Source: Hofstenia miamia (Eukaryota > Xenacoelomorpha > Acoela). From it: a DNA stretch of 64,000 bases. Below, in pieces: positions 62,483 to 64,000 of the stretch. The stretch's first letter is position 1; every line of letters begins with the position of its first letter. The stretch is taken from positions 497,958 through 561,957 of the forward strand of contig SCFE01000052.1 of NCBI GenBank assembly GCA_004352715.1, in the 5' to 3' direction. The notes under the pieces are model-generated. The model had not been told where the DNA came from and did no database searches. It was given only the letters and a program-made list of their open reading frames with translations. Made by a program: the position numbers and the translations under genes.

Positions 62483-63966
62483 GATCAAGGATATTTTATA
62501 TAGAATGTATGCATATACATTGAAAAAACTGTCTAGACAAAAAATTCTGACATTTACTAATATATATATATATATATTAGTTTTTAATTTTGAATAATGA
62601 TAACTTTATTAATTTATATTAATAGAAACTTTGTGTCAATTGGAAATGCATAATTTATGGTAGTATACAATAACATAGCACGCTATCGAAACAATGTATT
62701 TTCTCCAAATTAGCATTTACTGAGAGAATTGACAATGAAAACATACGCTAAAATTTTAAAGTTTTATTGCAAAAATAAATATTTCATGAAAAAGTAGTCA
62801 GGCCGACATAGAAGTTTGGCTAATAGAACTAAATTATCAATGAAACTTATCTTTTCAACTGTTTAGATAAGAATTATCCGTTACTTAACATATATTTCAA
62901 TACTAGTTCATTGAATAACTCAAAAGTTTAAACTATAATAGACCAAGAATAACAAACATGTTTCCAGCTTCCAAAATTACGTTACTAAATTAAGTTTTAT
63001 AATTTAAAAATAGAACATTAAAAATTTTTATTAGTTTAATGCATGTAGCGGACTCCCACAATTTTGTCTTTTACTTGGTGTACATCATGACATAGATTTC
63101 ATCAGAACAGTTGTATTACCCATTATGTTATTGGAAAGTTCGGCCGCAATGTATATTGCATTCTCCACTAAATTCACCTCTTGTCAATGCATGTAATATA
63201 TTATATATTACTTCAAAGTTCCGTAAGGGACACATGTTTAAATTTTCTACAAAAATTAGTAAATTTACACTTTAAGCAATTTCTGTCATTTGAGAAATAT
63301 TCATGAATATATTCGGAGATAAATTTGATGTAACGTTTGAAAACGTCAAGACTGAAATCAGATTTTGAAAATTCAATTTCGCTTGAAAAGAAGAATTTCA
63401 ATATGTAACGGGGCCCACAATCTGTGTGCAGCAAGCACACACATACATTAATAAAAAAATAGGCTTAAAAATTCATAAAATAATAAATCCCTTCAAAAGC
63501 CATCTATTTTTTTTAAATTCATTATGGCAAACAAAGAATACCCTAAGGTGATTAATTTTATGAATTTTTTATTTAAAAGGTAATTGTAATAAAATTTCAA
63601 TAACATACGACAACAAAAATTCGATATCTTATTACTTGCCAATTGCGGAGTGAGTTTAAATATTTTCTCAGTAAGTAACGGAATTTTTTAAAAGAATCAA
63701 TTTTTCATGTGGATGACAATTTCTTGAAATGCCTTGTTTTAAATAGATTTACTTCTCTTTATTAGATAAACACACAGGAATTATTGAGTCCTATTCTTCA
63801 TGTAATATATAGTTGACATTTTCCTAAAGCTTAGATTATCACTTGGTTACATAATTTCAAAGGCCTTTGCACAAGTAGTTAAATTATACATGTACTAAAA
63901 TTTGTAGGTAATTGCTTTGATAACTCTTGACGCCATCTTGCGGACTTTATAATATTTAAGGAACTG

Positions 63967-64000
<34 letters not shown>

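Larger units (their letters stand above)
60306..64000. other. AT-rich non-coding end of the window
   Basis: TA tracts occur at 60304-60362, 61950-61969, 62433-62482, 62560-62579 and 63968-64000, the last running off the window. The segment 62210-62390 is a diverged inverted partner of 29090-29260. A minus-strand frame at 63213-63440 has no ATG start and no recognised domain. Nothing else was seen. Confidence 0.5.

Overview
The window looks like non-coding, repeat-rich DNA from a draft scaffold of a eukaryote, most likely an invertebrate animal. It is strongly AT-rich by eye, has dozens of (TA)n microsatellites, and carries runs of N of different sizes. There is no operon-like packing of genes. 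Its mobile elements are those typical of animals: Tc1 and mariner, hAT-like, PIF/Harbinger-like and piggyBac-like DNA transposons, plus one retroposed insert. Short TTAGGG/CCCTAA tracts fit the telomere motif of most non-arthropod animals. The phylum cannot be fixed from the sequence.

No host protein-coding gene, tRNA or rRNA could be recognised. The only convincing intact coding sequence is a Tc1-type (DD34E) transposase at 22592-23533 on the minus strand, inside a complete transposon (22469-23763). Almost all other open frames are 60-110 codons, the length expected by chance at this base composition, and they match no family I know.

Layout. 1-10688 is AT-rich DNA with one 543-bp PIF/Harbinger-like MITE (3302-3844, TTA target duplication). 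10691-11905 is a decayed mariner element. 12408-12605 is a single diverged copy of the repeat that is amplified at 43262-44509. 15413-17028 is a non-autonomous hAT-like element with a perfect 8-bp target duplication. 18963-19687 is a GC-rich insert flanked by a 16-bp target duplication, so probably retroposed. 22469-23763 is the intact Tc1 element. 29248-36336 is an assembly-suspect region: a 50-bp and a 191-bp duplication abut single Ns or gaps. It also holds a 1.25-kb element with GC-rich inverted ends (30094-31343). 40997-41138 is a piggyBac-like MITE (TTAA). 43262-44509 is a tandem array of six 209-bp units. 58300-58830 has a GGCTCG-rich repeat, a gap and an interstitial telomeric tract. 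59771-60305 is an internally deleted mariner relic.

The genes do not work together as a system. The window records the history of several transposon families. The most interesting points are the apparent birth of a small satellite from a dispersed element, the well-preserved Tc1 copy, the cleanly delimited MITEs, and evidence that the scaffold is misjoined near 29298 and 36286. I found no undescribed cellular system here.
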